DNA from: Niallia sp. FSL W8-0635
GTDB lineage: Bacteria; Bacillota; Bacilli; Bacillales; Cytobacillaceae
Assembly: GCF_038007965.1 (NCBI RefSeq)
Contig: NZ_JBBOYD010000001.1
Coordinates: 3,016,501 to 3,080,500, forward strand
Reading direction: 5' to 3'
Length of the DNA: 64,000 nt
The first letter of the stretch is position 1, and every line of letters starts with the position of its first letter. Under the pieces are notes generated by a model. It searched no databases. It had not been told where the DNA came from and saw only the letters and a list, made by a program, of their open reading frames with translations. Made by a program: the position numbers and the translations under genes. This document shows positions 39,117 to 48,079 of the stretch, one piece after another.

Positions 39117-39949
39117 GATAATCCTCCTAGTTGTGCTAAAACATTTTGTCGCATTCTCTCTGTATCTGGAAAAATCCGTTGCCATTTTTCAAAAGCTAAA
39201 GCTCCTTGATATATAAACATATCAATCCCGTTTTGAATGATTGCCCCTTTAGCTTTCGCATCCATTAATATTTTTGTTTCCGATGGGTTATAGATTATAT
39301 CACTTACGAACGTCCCATCCATCAAATTGCTCATTTGAATAGGAGAAGCATCTATATTTGGTGACATGCCGATAGAAGTTGTTTGTATGACCAGACCATA
39401 TTCACCAAGCTTCTTTTCTGCTTGAGTTGTTTCCATTATAGTCGTATTAACTGGATATGGACATGCCTCTTTTAAGGCTTCTGCCTTAGAAAGAGTCCGA
39501 TTACATATATCGATTTGTTGTACGCCATAATGAGCCAAAGTAAAATAAATGCCTCTTGCTGCGCCACCACTTCCAATAATTAATGTTCTTGTCTGTTTTA
39601 CATCAGGAAACTGTTTTAAAAGCCCTTTTAAATACCCTTCTCCATCTGTATTATACCCAATCCACTTCCCATCTTCACATACTACCGTATTTACAGCACC
39701 AATTGCTTTACTCAATGGGTCTAGTTCATCTAAAAAGGGAATAATTGCTTGTTTATGTGGTACAGTAACATTGAATCCAGATATATTCATTTCTCTTAAC
39801 TTGTTTATTCCACTTTCGAACTGTTCTTTTTTTATATGTATCTTTTTCATCTCAGCATCTAATCCGTAGAATTGAAAAAGATCATTGTGCATAACAGGTG
39901 ACATCGAGTGTTGAATTGGATCGCCAATTACTGCATAATTTTTCCTCAT
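39110..39949 (-). CDS. aroE: Shikimate dehydrogenase (NADP+)
   Basis: AroE reduces 3-dehydroshikimate to shikimate in the chorismate pathway. The 279 residues have the substrate-binding N-domain (VIGDPIQHSMSPVMHN, GFNVTVPHK with the catalytic Lys, AIGAVNTVV) and the NADP domain (LIIGSGGAARGIYFTLAH, NRTLSKAEAL). GGGAGAG precedes the ATG. It sits between yqeH and yhbY as in B. subtilis. Confidence 0.96.
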   Translation of the reverse strand: MRKNYAVIGDPIQHSMSPVMHNDLFQFYGLDAEMKKIHIKKEQFESGINKLREMNISGFNVTVPHKQAIIPFLDELDPLSKAIGAVNTVVCEDGKWIGYNTDGEGYLKGLLKQFPDVKQTRTLIIGSGGAARGIYFTLAHYGVQQIDICNRTLSKAEALKEACPYPVNTTIMETTQAEKKLGEYGLVIQTTSIGMSPNIDASPIQMSNLMDGTFVSDIIYNPSETKILMDAKAKGAIIQNGIDMFIYQGALAFEKWQRIFPDTERMRQNVLAQLGGLSC

Positions 39950-39989
39950 ACCGCTCTCCCTTTCCTCTAATTGAAATTGCTAATCACGT

Positions 39990-41093
39990 TTATATCAGTG
40001 ATTTACGCAGCATGGCATGAACGCCTTTTGGAACATAGACAGATACTTGTATATTTGGTTCATTAACCGTTATCCATCCCAATCCCGAAAAAACAATATC
40101 TGTCTTCGGTTCTTTAATCGAGAAATCATGTCTAACTAGCTCTGGAAATTCTTCCATTTGCTCTCTATTTGGTGGAGTTAATAAATCCCCCGCATGCTTT
40201 TTATATAACTCATCTGCATTTTCCAACTTTGTACGATGAATCGTTATCTCATTAGAAAAATAGCATACAAAGCTATTACGATCCCCTTTTACAAAATCAA
40301 ATCTAGCTAGTCCCCCAAAGAAAAGTGTTTGTTTATCATTTAATTGAAAAATTCTTGCTTTAATTTCCTTCTTCGGAGTAATGACTTTTAAATCCTTTTT
40401 GTCAACAAAATGTGCCATTTGATGATGATTAATGATTCCAGGAGTATCTACTAAAAATTTGCCATCAGATAAAGGGATTTCAATTATATCTAGTGTAGTA
40501 CCAGGAAAATGGGAAGTTGTGATTACATTCTCTTCACCAGAAACCTCTTTAAGGATTCGATTTATAAAAGTCGATTTCCCTACATTGGTACAACCAACCA
40601 CATAGACATTTTTTCCATTACGATGATAATCTATTGCTTCTAATACTTCCTTTACATTCTTTCCTTTTTCAGCACTAACAAGATACACATCTTCAGGTCT
40701 TAATCCTAGATCTTTCGCCTCTTTTTTCATCCAATTAATGACCTTCTGTTGTTTCACTGATTTTGGTAAAAGATCGACTTTATTTCCTATTAAAATAACC
40801 TTATTTTTCCCAGTAAAACGATGTAGACCAGGTAGCCAGCTTCCATTGAAATCAAATATATCTACTAGTTTTACAATGAGGCTATCGCTTTGGCCAATCT
40901 CATTTAAAATCTTCAAAAAATCATCATCTGTTAAAGAAACATCCTGCACTTCATTATAATGCTTTAAACGGAAACATCTTTGACAAATAACCTCTTCTTT
41001 TTCCAGAGATGAAGAAGGTGCATATCCTAATTCATTTTTATTTTCCGTCTGAATGGCAACTCCACAGCCAATACAATGTATTCTTTCTGTCAC
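39990..41093 (-). CDS. yqeH: Circularly permuted ribosome-assembly GTPase YqeH
   Basis: YqeH is a GTPase needed for 30S subunit maturation. It has an N-terminal treble-clef zinc finger (CIGC ... CQRC within the first ~40 residues). The GTPase motifs are in permuted order, G4 (GNKVDLLP) and G5 (VSAEKGKN) before G1 (GCTNVGKSTFINR) and G3 (DTPG). The 367 residues are typical. It lies three bases after yqeG. Confidence 0.96.
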   Translation of the reverse strand: MTERIHCIGCGVAIQTENKNELGYAPSSSLEKEEVICQRCFRLKHYNEVQDVSLTDDDFLKILNEIGQSDSLIVKLVDIFDFNGSWLPGLHRFTGKNKVILIGNKVDLLPKSVKQQKVINWMKKEAKDLGLRPEDVYLVSAEKGKNVKEVLEAIDYHRNGKNVYVVGCTNVGKSTFINRILKEVSGEENVITTSHFPGTTLDIIEIPLSDGKFLVDTPGIINHHQMAHFVDKKDLKVITPKKEIKARIFQLNDKQTLFFGGLARFDFVKGDRNSFVCYFSNEITIHRTKLENADELYKKHAGDLLTPPNREQMEEFPELVRHDFSIKEPKTDIVFSGLGWITVNEPNIQVSVYVPKGVHAMLRKSLI

Positions 41094-41096
41094 TTA

Positions 41097-41621
41097 TTAA
41101 TCCTCCCAAGTCAATTTTCCGTTTCTACGAAACCAATTTAAAATTCTTCTTTCCATTTTCCGATTAATTCTTGTCATAAATCCATCTGTTTGTGCAACTG
41201 GAACAACTAAAATAGTATGAAATCCACTTCTATTTCCACCAAGAACATCTGTTAGTAATTGATCACCAATTACTACAGTCTCTTCTTTTTTCACATTCAT
41301 TTGCATGACTGCTTTCTTGAAAGCTCGACCAAGTGGCTTGCGCGCAGAAAAGATAAAAGGAATCTGCAATGGATCAGAGAATGACTTTACTCTCGCTTCT
41401 TTATTATTAGAAACAATAGTTACTTTAATGTCATTTCTCTTCATTTCTGCAAACCATTCAATAATTTGTGGTGTTGCAAGCGGGCGATCCCATTCAACTA
41501 ACGTATTATCTAAGTCAGTAATAATCCCCTTAATTCCCTTTTCTTTTAAGCTTTCTGGTGAAATCTCCAATATATTTTTAACAAACTGATTAGGCAAAAA
41601 TTGATTAAACACTAATAACAC
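41097..41621 (-). CDS. yqeG: HAD-superfamily phosphatase YqeG
   Basis: A 174-residue HAD phosphatase of family IIIA with the nucleophile motif DLDNTLVEWD, motif II TIVSNN, Lys in ARKPLGRAFKKAV and motif IV VIGDQLLTDVLGGNRSG. The physiological substrate is uncertain. It is the first gene of the yqe ribosome/NAD operon. A TATAAT-like -10 lies upstream near 41714, without a convincing -35. The DnaA-box cluster lies between it and sda. Confidence 0.92.
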   Translation of the reverse strand: MLLVFNQFLPNQFVKNILEISPESLKEKGIKGIITDLDNTLVEWDRPLATPQIIEWFAEMKRNDIKVTIVSNNKEARVKSFSDPLQIPFIFSARKPLGRAFKKAVMQMNVKKEETVVIGDQLLTDVLGGNRSGFHTILVVPVAQTDGFMTRINRKMERRILNWFRRNGKLTWED

Positions 41622-41800
41622 CTCTTAACTCTTTCATTTCTATGTTTTCCCCAATATATCTTGCTCTTTTTATCGTAACCATTTTTCACTTTAGAAGAAA
41701 GTAATATTATACCGTTTTTCTTCTTAAAGAAGATACCTTATCCATTCTTTTTTTGATATTAACAAAATAATTTTCGACAAAAAACGCATTTTTCAACATA

Positions 41801-41899
41801 TGTGGATAACATTATACACATAATACCCTTTGATTTACGTATAATCCACACACTTCTCAACAAAATAATCACAGGTTATCCACTATCTATTGTGGATAA
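41801..41899. promoter_or_regulatory. DnaA-box cluster between yqeG and sda
   Basis: Two perfect DnaA boxes TGTGGATAA (41801-41809 and 41891-41899, minus orientation) flank TTATACACA (41812-41820), TAATCCACA (41842-41850) and TTATCCACT (41876-41884), each one mismatch from TTATCCACA. B. subtilis has a DnaA-box cluster at this same locus. The remaining AT-rich DNA from 41622 to 42210 contains no supported gene. Confidence 0.88.
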
Positions 41900-42210
41900 A
41901 CGAACAGTTGTTCTCTATGTTTATTTTTGTTAAAGTAAGGATACAGAATAATATCCAATTAACTTCCAAGGCCAACTTGCAGAAAAAGGAATAAAAAAAC
42001 AAAAAATGTATCGTACTAACCATTGTGTAGGACAAGCAATAAAATAAACGATGTTGATTTGTGTATATAGTAGGTATGGTGCCCATTTTTAAATAGCTAA
42101 TTTCATCTAAAGAACGATTGAATACCTTTTTCAGCATTTAAGACGATTACATTTATATATTTAATTCTAGCAAAAGTACTTATATTTATTCGAATGGAGG
42201 TGTTTCTGGC

Positions 42211-42351
42211 ATGCGAAAACTGTCAGATGAATTATTGATTGAGTCCTATCATAAAGCAAGGGAACTAAACCTAAGCCCTGAATTTATTCGTCTCATCGAA
42301 ACTGAAATTCACCGACGTTCTTTAAGCAACCAGATAAAAGTTTCCTCTTAA
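42211..42351 (+). CDS. sda: Sporulation checkpoint protein Sda
   Basis: Sda is a 46-residue helical hairpin that binds the histidine kinase KinA and blocks entry into sporulation when replication is disturbed. The protein starts [16 protein letters not shown] and ends in KVSS, matching Sda in length and sequence. GGAGGTG lies eight bases before the ATG. The DnaA-box cluster 310-410 bases upstream fits DnaA control of sda. A terminator with a T5 tract follows. It is easily missed because of its size. Confidence 0.95.
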   Translation: MRKLSDELLIESYHKARELNLSPEFIRLIETEIHRRSLSNQIKVSS

Positions 42352-42382
42352 ATGAAAAAAAATCGAATCATCTATACATTTG

Positions 42383-42409
42383 AAAACAGCCTTAAATTAG
42401 GCTGTTTTT
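42383..42409 (+). terminator. Intrinsic terminator of sda
   Basis: AAAACAGCCT pairs perfectly with AGGCTGTTTT around TAAATT, followed by a further T. It lies 31 bases after the sda stop. Confidence 0.88.
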
Positions 42410-42622
42410 CTTTTGGCCATTTGCTAAAAAATTGTTGCTTTTTAATAGGAAAAATAAATGAATGAGAAATGACGAGCAGTCTGAATACATGTAGACTCTC
42501 TATGGGCTAAGCTAGAAAGGTGAGAGCCTTAGGCATAGCCGAAGATACTAAAATCGCCCCCAAAGCAAAGTGAGAAGTCTATTCAGTCAGCGATCATGGC
42601 AACAAACTCTACAAAAACAGCC
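42400..42622. mobile_element. Degraded composite inverted-repeat element
   Basis: GGCTGTTTTT (42400-42409) and AAAAACAGCC (42613-42622) form a perfect 10-bp terminal inverted repeat. Between them, 42477-42590 is a decayed, reverse-oriented copy of the palindromic unit at 10470-10587 (CAGTCTGAATACATGTAGACT ... TCAGTCAG, with CGCCCCCA in the middle). The left end overlaps the sda terminator. The remainder to psd (42623-42774) shows no gene. Confidence 0.5.
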
Positions 42623-42774
42623 GTCTTTTTAATGGAAAAGTATTGGTTTAACCATATCACTAACCTAAAGAAGACAGCATAAAACACCTTGCTTAGTAAA
42701 CGAAAGAAAAGCAAAGTGATTCATACTTATCCATTTACGTTCATTATCTTACATTTTAAAGACTTCCTTTATTT

Positions 42775-43581
42775 CTATAGAGCCTTCGATGTATCTACTT
42801 TGCTAATTTCTCCAATAACCTCTCCTATTTTAACCGGATATGGTATAGAAGGAAAGTCTTTCTGTATAAATGTATTTTTTTCAAATAATAGCACAACAGT
42901 AGAACCGAAGGAAAAATAGGCCATTTCCTCCCCTTGTACTAAGCTCTCTTTTTCATGACTTAATATAATAGAGTTAATAAACATTGCCCCAACTTTGACC
43001 ATACAAAGGCTATTTCCTTCCTCTGTCCTGATTTCAGTTATAGATCGATAATTTTTAGATAAGGTCGATTTTCCCCATTTCAAACCATATTTATTAACAG
43101 GATACGACTTGCTTCCAAGAGTCCAACGTTTTGCCACTATCCCAGTTGCAGGACAGTGAATTCGATGATAGTGGCTTGGGCTTAAATAAAAAATTAGATA
43201 AGTCCCACCTACATATTTATTAACTATTTTTTCATCTCCAAGCATTTCATCAATTGAATACGATTTTCCTTTTACTAAAATGGATTGATCAATTCTTACT
43301 TTTCCTATATCTTCAATTACTGCATCTACAGGGCTAATTATTTCTCCTGCTGCTGCATTAATTTTTCGGCAATCCGTTTTTAATTTTCTAATAAAAAATT
43401 CATGTAGTGAGCGATATTCCTGTAGTTTTTTTTCCATTTCATCTATATTTATTTGATAAATCTTTGCAAAGGAAGGGATAATATAACGGCTCCATCTAGA
43501 ATAGGCAAATTTTTTAATTAAAATAGAACTCCATCTTCCGTTTGTTAGTTCGATACAAAGTCGATATATTGTTTGTTTCAA
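42775..43581 (-). CDS. psd: Phosphatidylserine decarboxylase
   Basis: Psd makes phosphatidylethanolamine at the membrane from phosphatidylserine. It is synthesised as a proenzyme that cleaves itself to form a pyruvoyl group. The 268 residues contain the catalytic His region HYHRIHCPATG and the self-cleavage site as FGST (YFSFGSTVVLLFEKN) near the C-terminus, where many enzymes have LGST. PVDAVIEDIGKV is also conserved. It is divergent from pssA, which makes its substrate. Confidence 0.93.
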   Translation of the reverse strand: MKQTIYRLCIELTNGRWSSILIKKFAYSRWSRYIIPSFAKIYQINIDEMEKKLQEYRSLHEFFIRKLKTDCRKINAAAGEIISPVDAVIEDIGKVRIDQSILVKGKSYSIDEMLGDEKIVNKYVGGTYLIFYLSPSHYHRIHCPATGIVAKRWTLGSKSYPVNKYGLKWGKSTLSKNYRSITEIRTEEGNSLCMVKVGAMFINSIILSHEKESLVQGEEMAYFSFGSTVVLLFEKNTFIQKDFPSIPYPVKIGEVIGEISKVDTSKAL

Positions 43582-43702
43582 CGAAGCAATCCTCCAATAA
43601 ATAAAATTTTTCTTTACGAATATTCATATACTACATTAAAATTATATATGATTATATATAAAATAGTTGTATGAATTTCATTTCATACTGGGAGTGAATC
43701 TA

Positions 43703-44242
43703 ATGTTTTTTAATGGAGTTTTAGAACAAACCATCAAAAAAATAAAAACACAATTAGCAAATGTTTTAACATTAACAAATATTTTTTTAGGATCTTTTGC
43801 AATTATTTATAGTTTAAAGGGACATCTCCAATTAAGTCTATTACTTATTTTTATTGCTGCATTAGCAGATCGGCTTGATGGAATGACTGCCCGAAAATTT
43901 AATATAGAATCAGAGCTTGGTAAACAGCTTGATTCTATGAGCGACATCATTTCGTTTGGGGTAGCACCAGCATTATTAGTATACCAAGGAGTGTTATTTG
44001 AATTAGGGGCTCCTGGTTCCTTTTTCACCGTTCTGTATATCGTTTGTGGAGCTTTTCGATTAGCTCGATTTAATATTACAGAAAGTCATGGCTTTTTTAC
44101 AGGCTTACCAATAACAGCTGCTGGCTGTATCTTAACCTTTAGCTGTCTGTGGTTCGCTTTCATGCCGCCACATATCTATTTATTTCTTATGCTAATTCTT
44201 TCTGTACTAATGATTGGAAGTTTTAAATGGAGAAAAATTTAA
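43703..44242 (+). CDS. pssA: CDP-diacylglycerol-serine O-phosphatidyltransferase
   Basis: PssA makes phosphatidylserine from CDP-diacylglycerol and serine. The CDP-alcohol phosphatidyltransferase signature DRLDGMTARKFNIESELGKQ, continuing LDSMSD, keeps all its Asp residues. Six or so membrane segments are visible. The frame is open 12 codons upstream, but the ATG at 43703 has TGGGAGTG six bases before it, giving 179 residues. With the divergent psd it completes phosphatidylethanolamine synthesis. Confidence 0.92.
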   Translation: MFFNGVLEQTIKKIKTQLANVLTLTNIFLGSFAIIYSLKGHLQLSLLLIFIAALADRLDGMTARKFNIESELGKQLDSMSDIISFGVAPALLVYQGVLFELGAPGSFFTVLYIVCGAFRLARFNITESHGFFTGLPITAAGCILTFSCLWFAFMPPHIYLFLMLILSVLMIGSFKWRKI

Positions 44243-44284
44243 CTACCTTTTATTAAGGAACATTTTACCTTTTTTAAAAGTAAG

Positions 44285-44325
44285 GACCTCATAAAACAGC
44301 TTTAAACAGGCTAGATTATGAGGTC
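44285..44325. terminator. Terminator between pssA and the M3 peptidase gene
   Basis: GACCTCATAA (44285-44294) pairs with TTATGAGGTC (44316-44325) and is followed by a T-rich stretch. It lies between two convergent genes and may serve both. Confidence 0.75.
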
Positions 44326-44357
44326 TCTTTATTTATTGAATGGGATTATACGTAATT

Positions 44358-46160
44358 CTATATTTTTTCGTGTGTTAACTCCAAGAATTCTTCTACATCC
44401 TTGGTACAAAGTTGAATAGCGCTGTTCCAAAATTCTTCTTGAGTTAAATCAACTTGGAGGTGCTTATATGCCAATTCTTCTACTGTCATGCTTGCTGTAT
44501 CCCTTAATAATGCAATATACTTCTCCTCATACCCTTTTCCTTCTTCTATTGCTTTAGCATATATGCCAAGAGAAAACAGAAAACCAAAGGTATAAGGGAA
44601 ATTATAGAAAGGTACACCTGTTATAAAGAAGTGTAATTTTGAACTCCAAAAAGAAGGATGATATTCCGCCAAAGCCTCACCATATGCTTCTTTTTGAGCA
44701 TCCAGCATTAACCAATTTAATCGCTCTTTTCGAACAAGTCCCTTTTGGCGTTCTTCATAAAATTTTGTTTCGAATAGAAAACGAGCGTGAATATTCATTA
44801 ATAATGCTATAGAGCGCTGGATTTTATCCTCAAGTAATACCAGCTTTTCTTCTTCTGTGGAAGCAGCTTTTACAGCTGCATCCGACACAATCATCTCAGC
44901 AAAGGTAGACGCTGTTTCAGCCACATTCATCGCATAATTTCTATTTAATGTATGCATATCTCTCATCACATAGGTATGAAAACCATGACCTAATTCATGG
45001 GCTAACGTCGAGACATTTGACGGAGTACCAGAATATGTCATAAAAATCCGTGATTGAGCACTTTCTGGAAAATAAGTATGGAAGCCACCTGGTCGCTTGC
45101 CTTTTCTATCTTCAGCTTCTATCCATTTATCTTCAAAGGCTTTTTTTGCAAAAGTAGCCATTTCTGTTCCGAATTCTTCAAAGTGCTTCATGATAAATTC
45201 AGCACCCTCTTGATAGGACATTTTTGTTTCTACCTTCCCAAGTGGAGCATCCAAGTCATACCAGCTTAATTTATCTAATCCTAAAAGTTTCGCTTTTCTT
45301 TCTAAAAACTGTACAAAAGGTTGTTTATTTTTAGAAATTGCATTCCACATTGCTCGCAATGTTTTTTCTTGCATGCGATTCATATCCAATGGTTCTTTTA
45401 AAAAACTATTCCAGCCTCTCATTCCATACACATTTAATCGAAAGCCAGCTAAATGGTTTAATGTTTTAGCCAGAACTTCTCCATTTGCATCCCAAGCCTT
45501 TTCCCATTCAAAAAAAACCTTTTTTCTAATTGATCGATCAGGATTAGAAAATTTATTTGCAGCTTGTCCAACAGATAATTTCTCCTCTTGAAAAGGAATC
45601 TGCATTTTACCCACGATGGTATCATACATTTGACCCCAACCGTAATAACCATCAACACTTAATTTGTTAATTAGTGTTTCTTCTGTTTCTGATAATTTCT
45701 CTTTTGCAGCTGTTCTTCTTTCCGAAAGGACAAAATAAAGTTGCTCAAGATCATTTCCTTTAAACAAAGAATCCCATTCTATATCACTATACAAAGATAA
45801 TTTCCCATCAAGAATGGTTAATACATTTTGAAAGCTTGCACTTAATTCGGTTACTCTTCCCCTTAATGTGCTCGCCTCTTTATCCTCTATATTCTGTGCT
45901 TCTAAGCAACTGACAAAGGCACCTGCTTGTCTTACTTTTTTTACGACTATCTCAAACTGCTGTACAATTTGTAGTAAGACATCTTGGTCCCCTTCTTCTT
46001 TTAAAGGTTCAAACGTATGTACATATGTTGATAACTTAGCAATTTCATCCATTGATATTGCTAAATGCTCTTTAAACTTTAAGGAATCGCTTCCTCCTGG
46101 AAATAACCCCTCTAAATCCCATGTTTCTTGATATTCTTTTATACTCAATGTCCTTTCCAC
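44358..46160 (-). CDS. M3 family oligoendopeptidase
   Basis: A 600-residue cytosolic zinc metallopeptidase of the PepF/M3B type that cleaves short peptides. The zinc motif HEXXH is in LAHELGHGFHTYVM, with the third ligand Glu in NVAETASTFAEM downstream. The long helical N-terminal half is family typical. B. subtilis has several paralogues (YjbG, PepF), so I do not assign a symbol. It is a single-gene unit between terminators. Substrate specificity is not predictable. Confidence 0.9.
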   Translation of the reverse strand: MERTLSIKEYQETWDLEGLFPGGSDSLKFKEHLAISMDEIAKLSTYVHTFEPLKEEGDQDVLLQIVQQFEIVVKKVRQAGAFVSCLEAQNIEDKEASTLRGRVTELSASFQNVLTILDGKLSLYSDIEWDSLFKGNDLEQLYFVLSERRTAAKEKLSETEETLINKLSVDGYYGWGQMYDTIVGKMQIPFQEEKLSVGQAANKFSNPDRSIRKKVFFEWEKAWDANGEVLAKTLNHLAGFRLNVYGMRGWNSFLKEPLDMNRMQEKTLRAMWNAISKNKQPFVQFLERKAKLLGLDKLSWYDLDAPLGKVETKMSYQEGAEFIMKHFEEFGTEMATFAKKAFEDKWIEAEDRKGKRPGGFHTYFPESAQSRIFMTYSGTPSNVSTLAHELGHGFHTYVMRDMHTLNRNYAMNVAETASTFAEMIVSDAAVKAASTEEEKLVLLEDKIQRSIALLMNIHARFLFETKFYEERQKGLVRKERLNWLMLDAQKEAYGEALAEYHPSFWSSKLHFFITGVPFYNFPYTFGFLFSLGIYAKAIEEGKGYEEKYIALLRDTASMTVEELAYKHLQVDLTQEEFWNSAIQLCTKDVEEFLELTHEKI

Positions 46161-46261
46161 TCCTCCCTTTTTACTACTATGCCATTATAATTTGATTATC
46201 GAAATATTTCCATTCATTCTATCAAAATAATGATAAATTTCAGAAAAACCTTTTAAAAAAA

Positions 46262-46297
46262 AACAAGCATCTCTATTCTTGTAAAACGATGCTTGTT
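46262..46297 (-). terminator. Intrinsic terminator of the Gly/Tyr-rich small gene
   Basis: AACAAGCATC pairs with GATGCTTGTT around 16 bases. A run of nine or more A on the left is the U tract for leftward transcripts. Confidence 0.88.
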
Positions 46298-46351
46298 ATC
46301 TATTTAAAATAATCCCTTTCTCTTTCTATTATCTCTTTCCTTTCATTCTAC

Positions 46352-46570
46352 TTAACGGAAATAACCACCAAATGCCCAAACACCCCAGAAAAGAATGATA
46401 ACAATAAACAAAATGATTAAGAATGCGTACCAGACTCCACTGGCACCACCGTATACGCCTCCATATGCAGCATATGGCGCTCCATATCCATAACCAACAG
46501 GAGTGGGTCCTATTCCTCCTCCAAGTGGAACAGCAGGTGGTATTTGATTCGGGTATCCGTAACCAACCAT
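46352..46570 (-). CDS. Small Gly/Tyr-rich single-pass membrane protein
   Basis: This 72-residue protein has a low-complexity N-terminal half rich in Gly, Tyr, Pro and Ala (GYGYGAPYAAYGGVYGG) and a C-terminal membrane segment (WYAFLIILFIVIILFWGVWAFGG). The layout resembles the YjcZ/SscA-like small proteins of the Bacillus spore coat and mother cell, but the match is by architecture only. GAGAGGAGGAAAA precedes the ATG and a strong terminator follows. It is next to cwlC, a late mother-cell gene, which fits a sporulation role. Function unknown. Confidence 0.7.
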   Translation of the reverse strand: MVGYGYPNQIPPAVPLGGGIGPTPVGYGYGAPYAAYGGVYGGASGVWYAFLIILFIVIILFWGVWAFGGYFR

Positions 46571-46686
46571 TAATTTTCCTCCTCTCTTTCTATAAAATAT
46601 TCTTTTTTGTTCCTAATGTTTTAGGCAATTGTCCTATTTTCTAATATTTTTCTATAGTACTTACACTTTACACATTCGTGATTTTC

Positions 46687-47454
46687 CTATTTAATGGAAA
46701 TAAAAGTTGTAAAACCTGCTTCTTCCGCCTTTGCTGCCAATTGTTCAGCATTACTTCTACTACTAAAGGCACCAATTTGTACAATATAGAGATTATTTCG
46801 AAACAGAACAGCTGTTGCAAATCCTTCACTACTTGCCTTTGCTTCCAGTTTATCCGCATTTTCCTTGTTTTCAAATGCTCCGATTTGCACTCGGTAAATG
46901 GTTGTATTAATTGCTTTCCTTTTTAGCGAAAATGCTTTTTCTAAACCTTTGACATGACCTCTAGCAATTCTTGTAATAAAGGAGCTATCTTTTAATCGAT
47001 TAACATCTGCTGTTGTATCGATAAATCCATTTTCTGTTAATAACGCTGGCATTTTGGTTTCTCTTAGCACATGGAAATTCGCACTTTTCATCCCTCTATC
47101 ATTAAAGCCTGTCTCTTTGACTATCTGTTCATGAATTGCTTCTTGATACATGGATGTAGGTGCTCCAACTCCTGGGTATATATAGCTTTCAAAGCCTGTT
47201 CCCCCACCTGCATTAATATGAATGGAAAGATAAAAATCAGCATTCCAGCTATTGGCTGCGTCTGTTCTTTCTGATAAGCTCACTGTAGAATCTCCATTTC
47301 TCCCCATACGAATAGCAATATTCTCATATTCACTTTGAAGAATATTGCTTATTTGTTGTGCAATCTCTAATGTTAAATTCTTTTCTAGTAATCCATTTCC
47401 TGATGCACCAGAATCTGTGCCACCATGTCCAGGATCGATAAAAATTTTCACCAT
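46687..47454 (-). CDS. cwlC: Sporulation N-acetylmuramoyl-L-alanine amidase CwlC
   Basis: CwlC is a zinc amidase that hydrolyses mother-cell peptidoglycan late in sporulation. The amidase_3 domain (residues ~1-175) shows the zinc His in IDPGHGGTDSGA, SLSERTDAANSW, DFYLSIHINAGGG and the catalytic Glu in LLTENGFID. Two C-terminal SPOR repeats follow (YRVQIGAFENKENAD and YIVQIGAFSSRSNAE). No signal peptide is present, as in B. subtilis CwlC. I chose the ATG at 47454 (MVKIFIDPGHGG, 255 residues) because AAGGTGG sits eight bases upstream. In B. subtilis the gene is sigma-K dependent; I do not see a clear sigma-K box. Confidence 0.93.
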   Translation of the reverse strand: MVKIFIDPGHGGTDSGASGNGLLEKNLTLEIAQQISNILQSEYENIAIRMGRNGDSTVSLSERTDAANSWNADFYLSIHINAGGGTGFESYIYPGVGAPTSMYQEAIHEQIVKETGFNDRGMKSANFHVLRETKMPALLTENGFIDTTADVNRLKDSSFITRIARGHVKGLEKAFSLKRKAINTTIYRVQIGAFENKENADKLEAKASSEGFATAVLFRNNLYIVQIGAFSSRSNAEQLAAKAEEAGFTTFISIK

Positions 47455-47617
47455 GCTTTTCACCACCTTGCTAATAGTATAGATAGGTAGTGAAAAATTG
47501 CTTGTTTTAAAGCCTAGTTATCACGAAAAAGTAGATAATCAGTAACGAGTAGTAAAACGAAACTTTAGCTTTAATCTTTTGATCAGAGTCTATAGAGATG
47601 ACTTGCAATGAGCCCCA

Positions 47618-48079
47618 CTATCTAGAAAAAATCACATTTTCTTTTTCTTGATTGCCGATATATTTAACTTCTCGAACATTTTCACTGTGATCACAATAAT
47701 AAATAGATTTACTTATAATGGTGCTCTCCTCTTCACCAAAACTGATGAACACAATATAATTGACTAACCCTTTCTGCAAACCTTCTATATCTATCCTGTC
47801 AAGTTCGGCCATAAATTGATAGTTTGGTTTAAGAGATATATCAAATCTCCAGACAGTATTATTGTACATTTCCCCTCTAACTTCTTGATAATTTGTACCT
47901 AGATAGGAGTTGACGTCTGCTTTGCTTTGAATATTTTTTACTATTTCCTTTAGCTCGGAAGTAGATATATCCGCTTGATCTTGATGCTCACTTGCCTTGA
48001 ACTCGTACTCGCCATGAATAGGTCCAATGGTAAGAATGGATAGCATTAATGTGATAAATAGTAGCTGTCTTATAAACAT
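47618..48079 (-). CDS. Unrecognised secreted protein, 153 residues
   Basis: I do not recognise this protein. A signal peptide is evident (FIRQLLFITLMLSILTIGPIHG), so it is exported. The mature part has an acidic N-terminus, then mixed alpha/beta sequence (VNSYLGTNYQEVRGEMYNNTVWRFDIS, NYIVFISFGEEESTIISKSIYY) suggesting one small globular domain of about 110 residues. There is no lipobox. AAGGGG precedes the ATG. It stands alone on the minus strand between cwlC and a plus-strand orphan, among sporulation genes. Its codon use looks like that of its neighbours. Function unknown. Confidence 0.7.
   Translation of the reverse strand: MFIRQLLFITLMLSILTIGPIHGEYEFKASEHQDQADISTSELKEIVKNIQSKADVNSYLGTNYQEVRGEMYNNTVWRFDISLKPNYQFMAELDRIDIEGLQKGLVNYIVFISFGEEESTIISKSIYYCDHSENVREVKYIGNQEKENVIFSR

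Noticed and set aside
41883..42137. Minus-strand 84-codon frame over the DnaA boxes
   Set aside because: It has no ribosome binding site, a hydrophobic AT-driven composition, and overlaps a known type of regulatory cluster.
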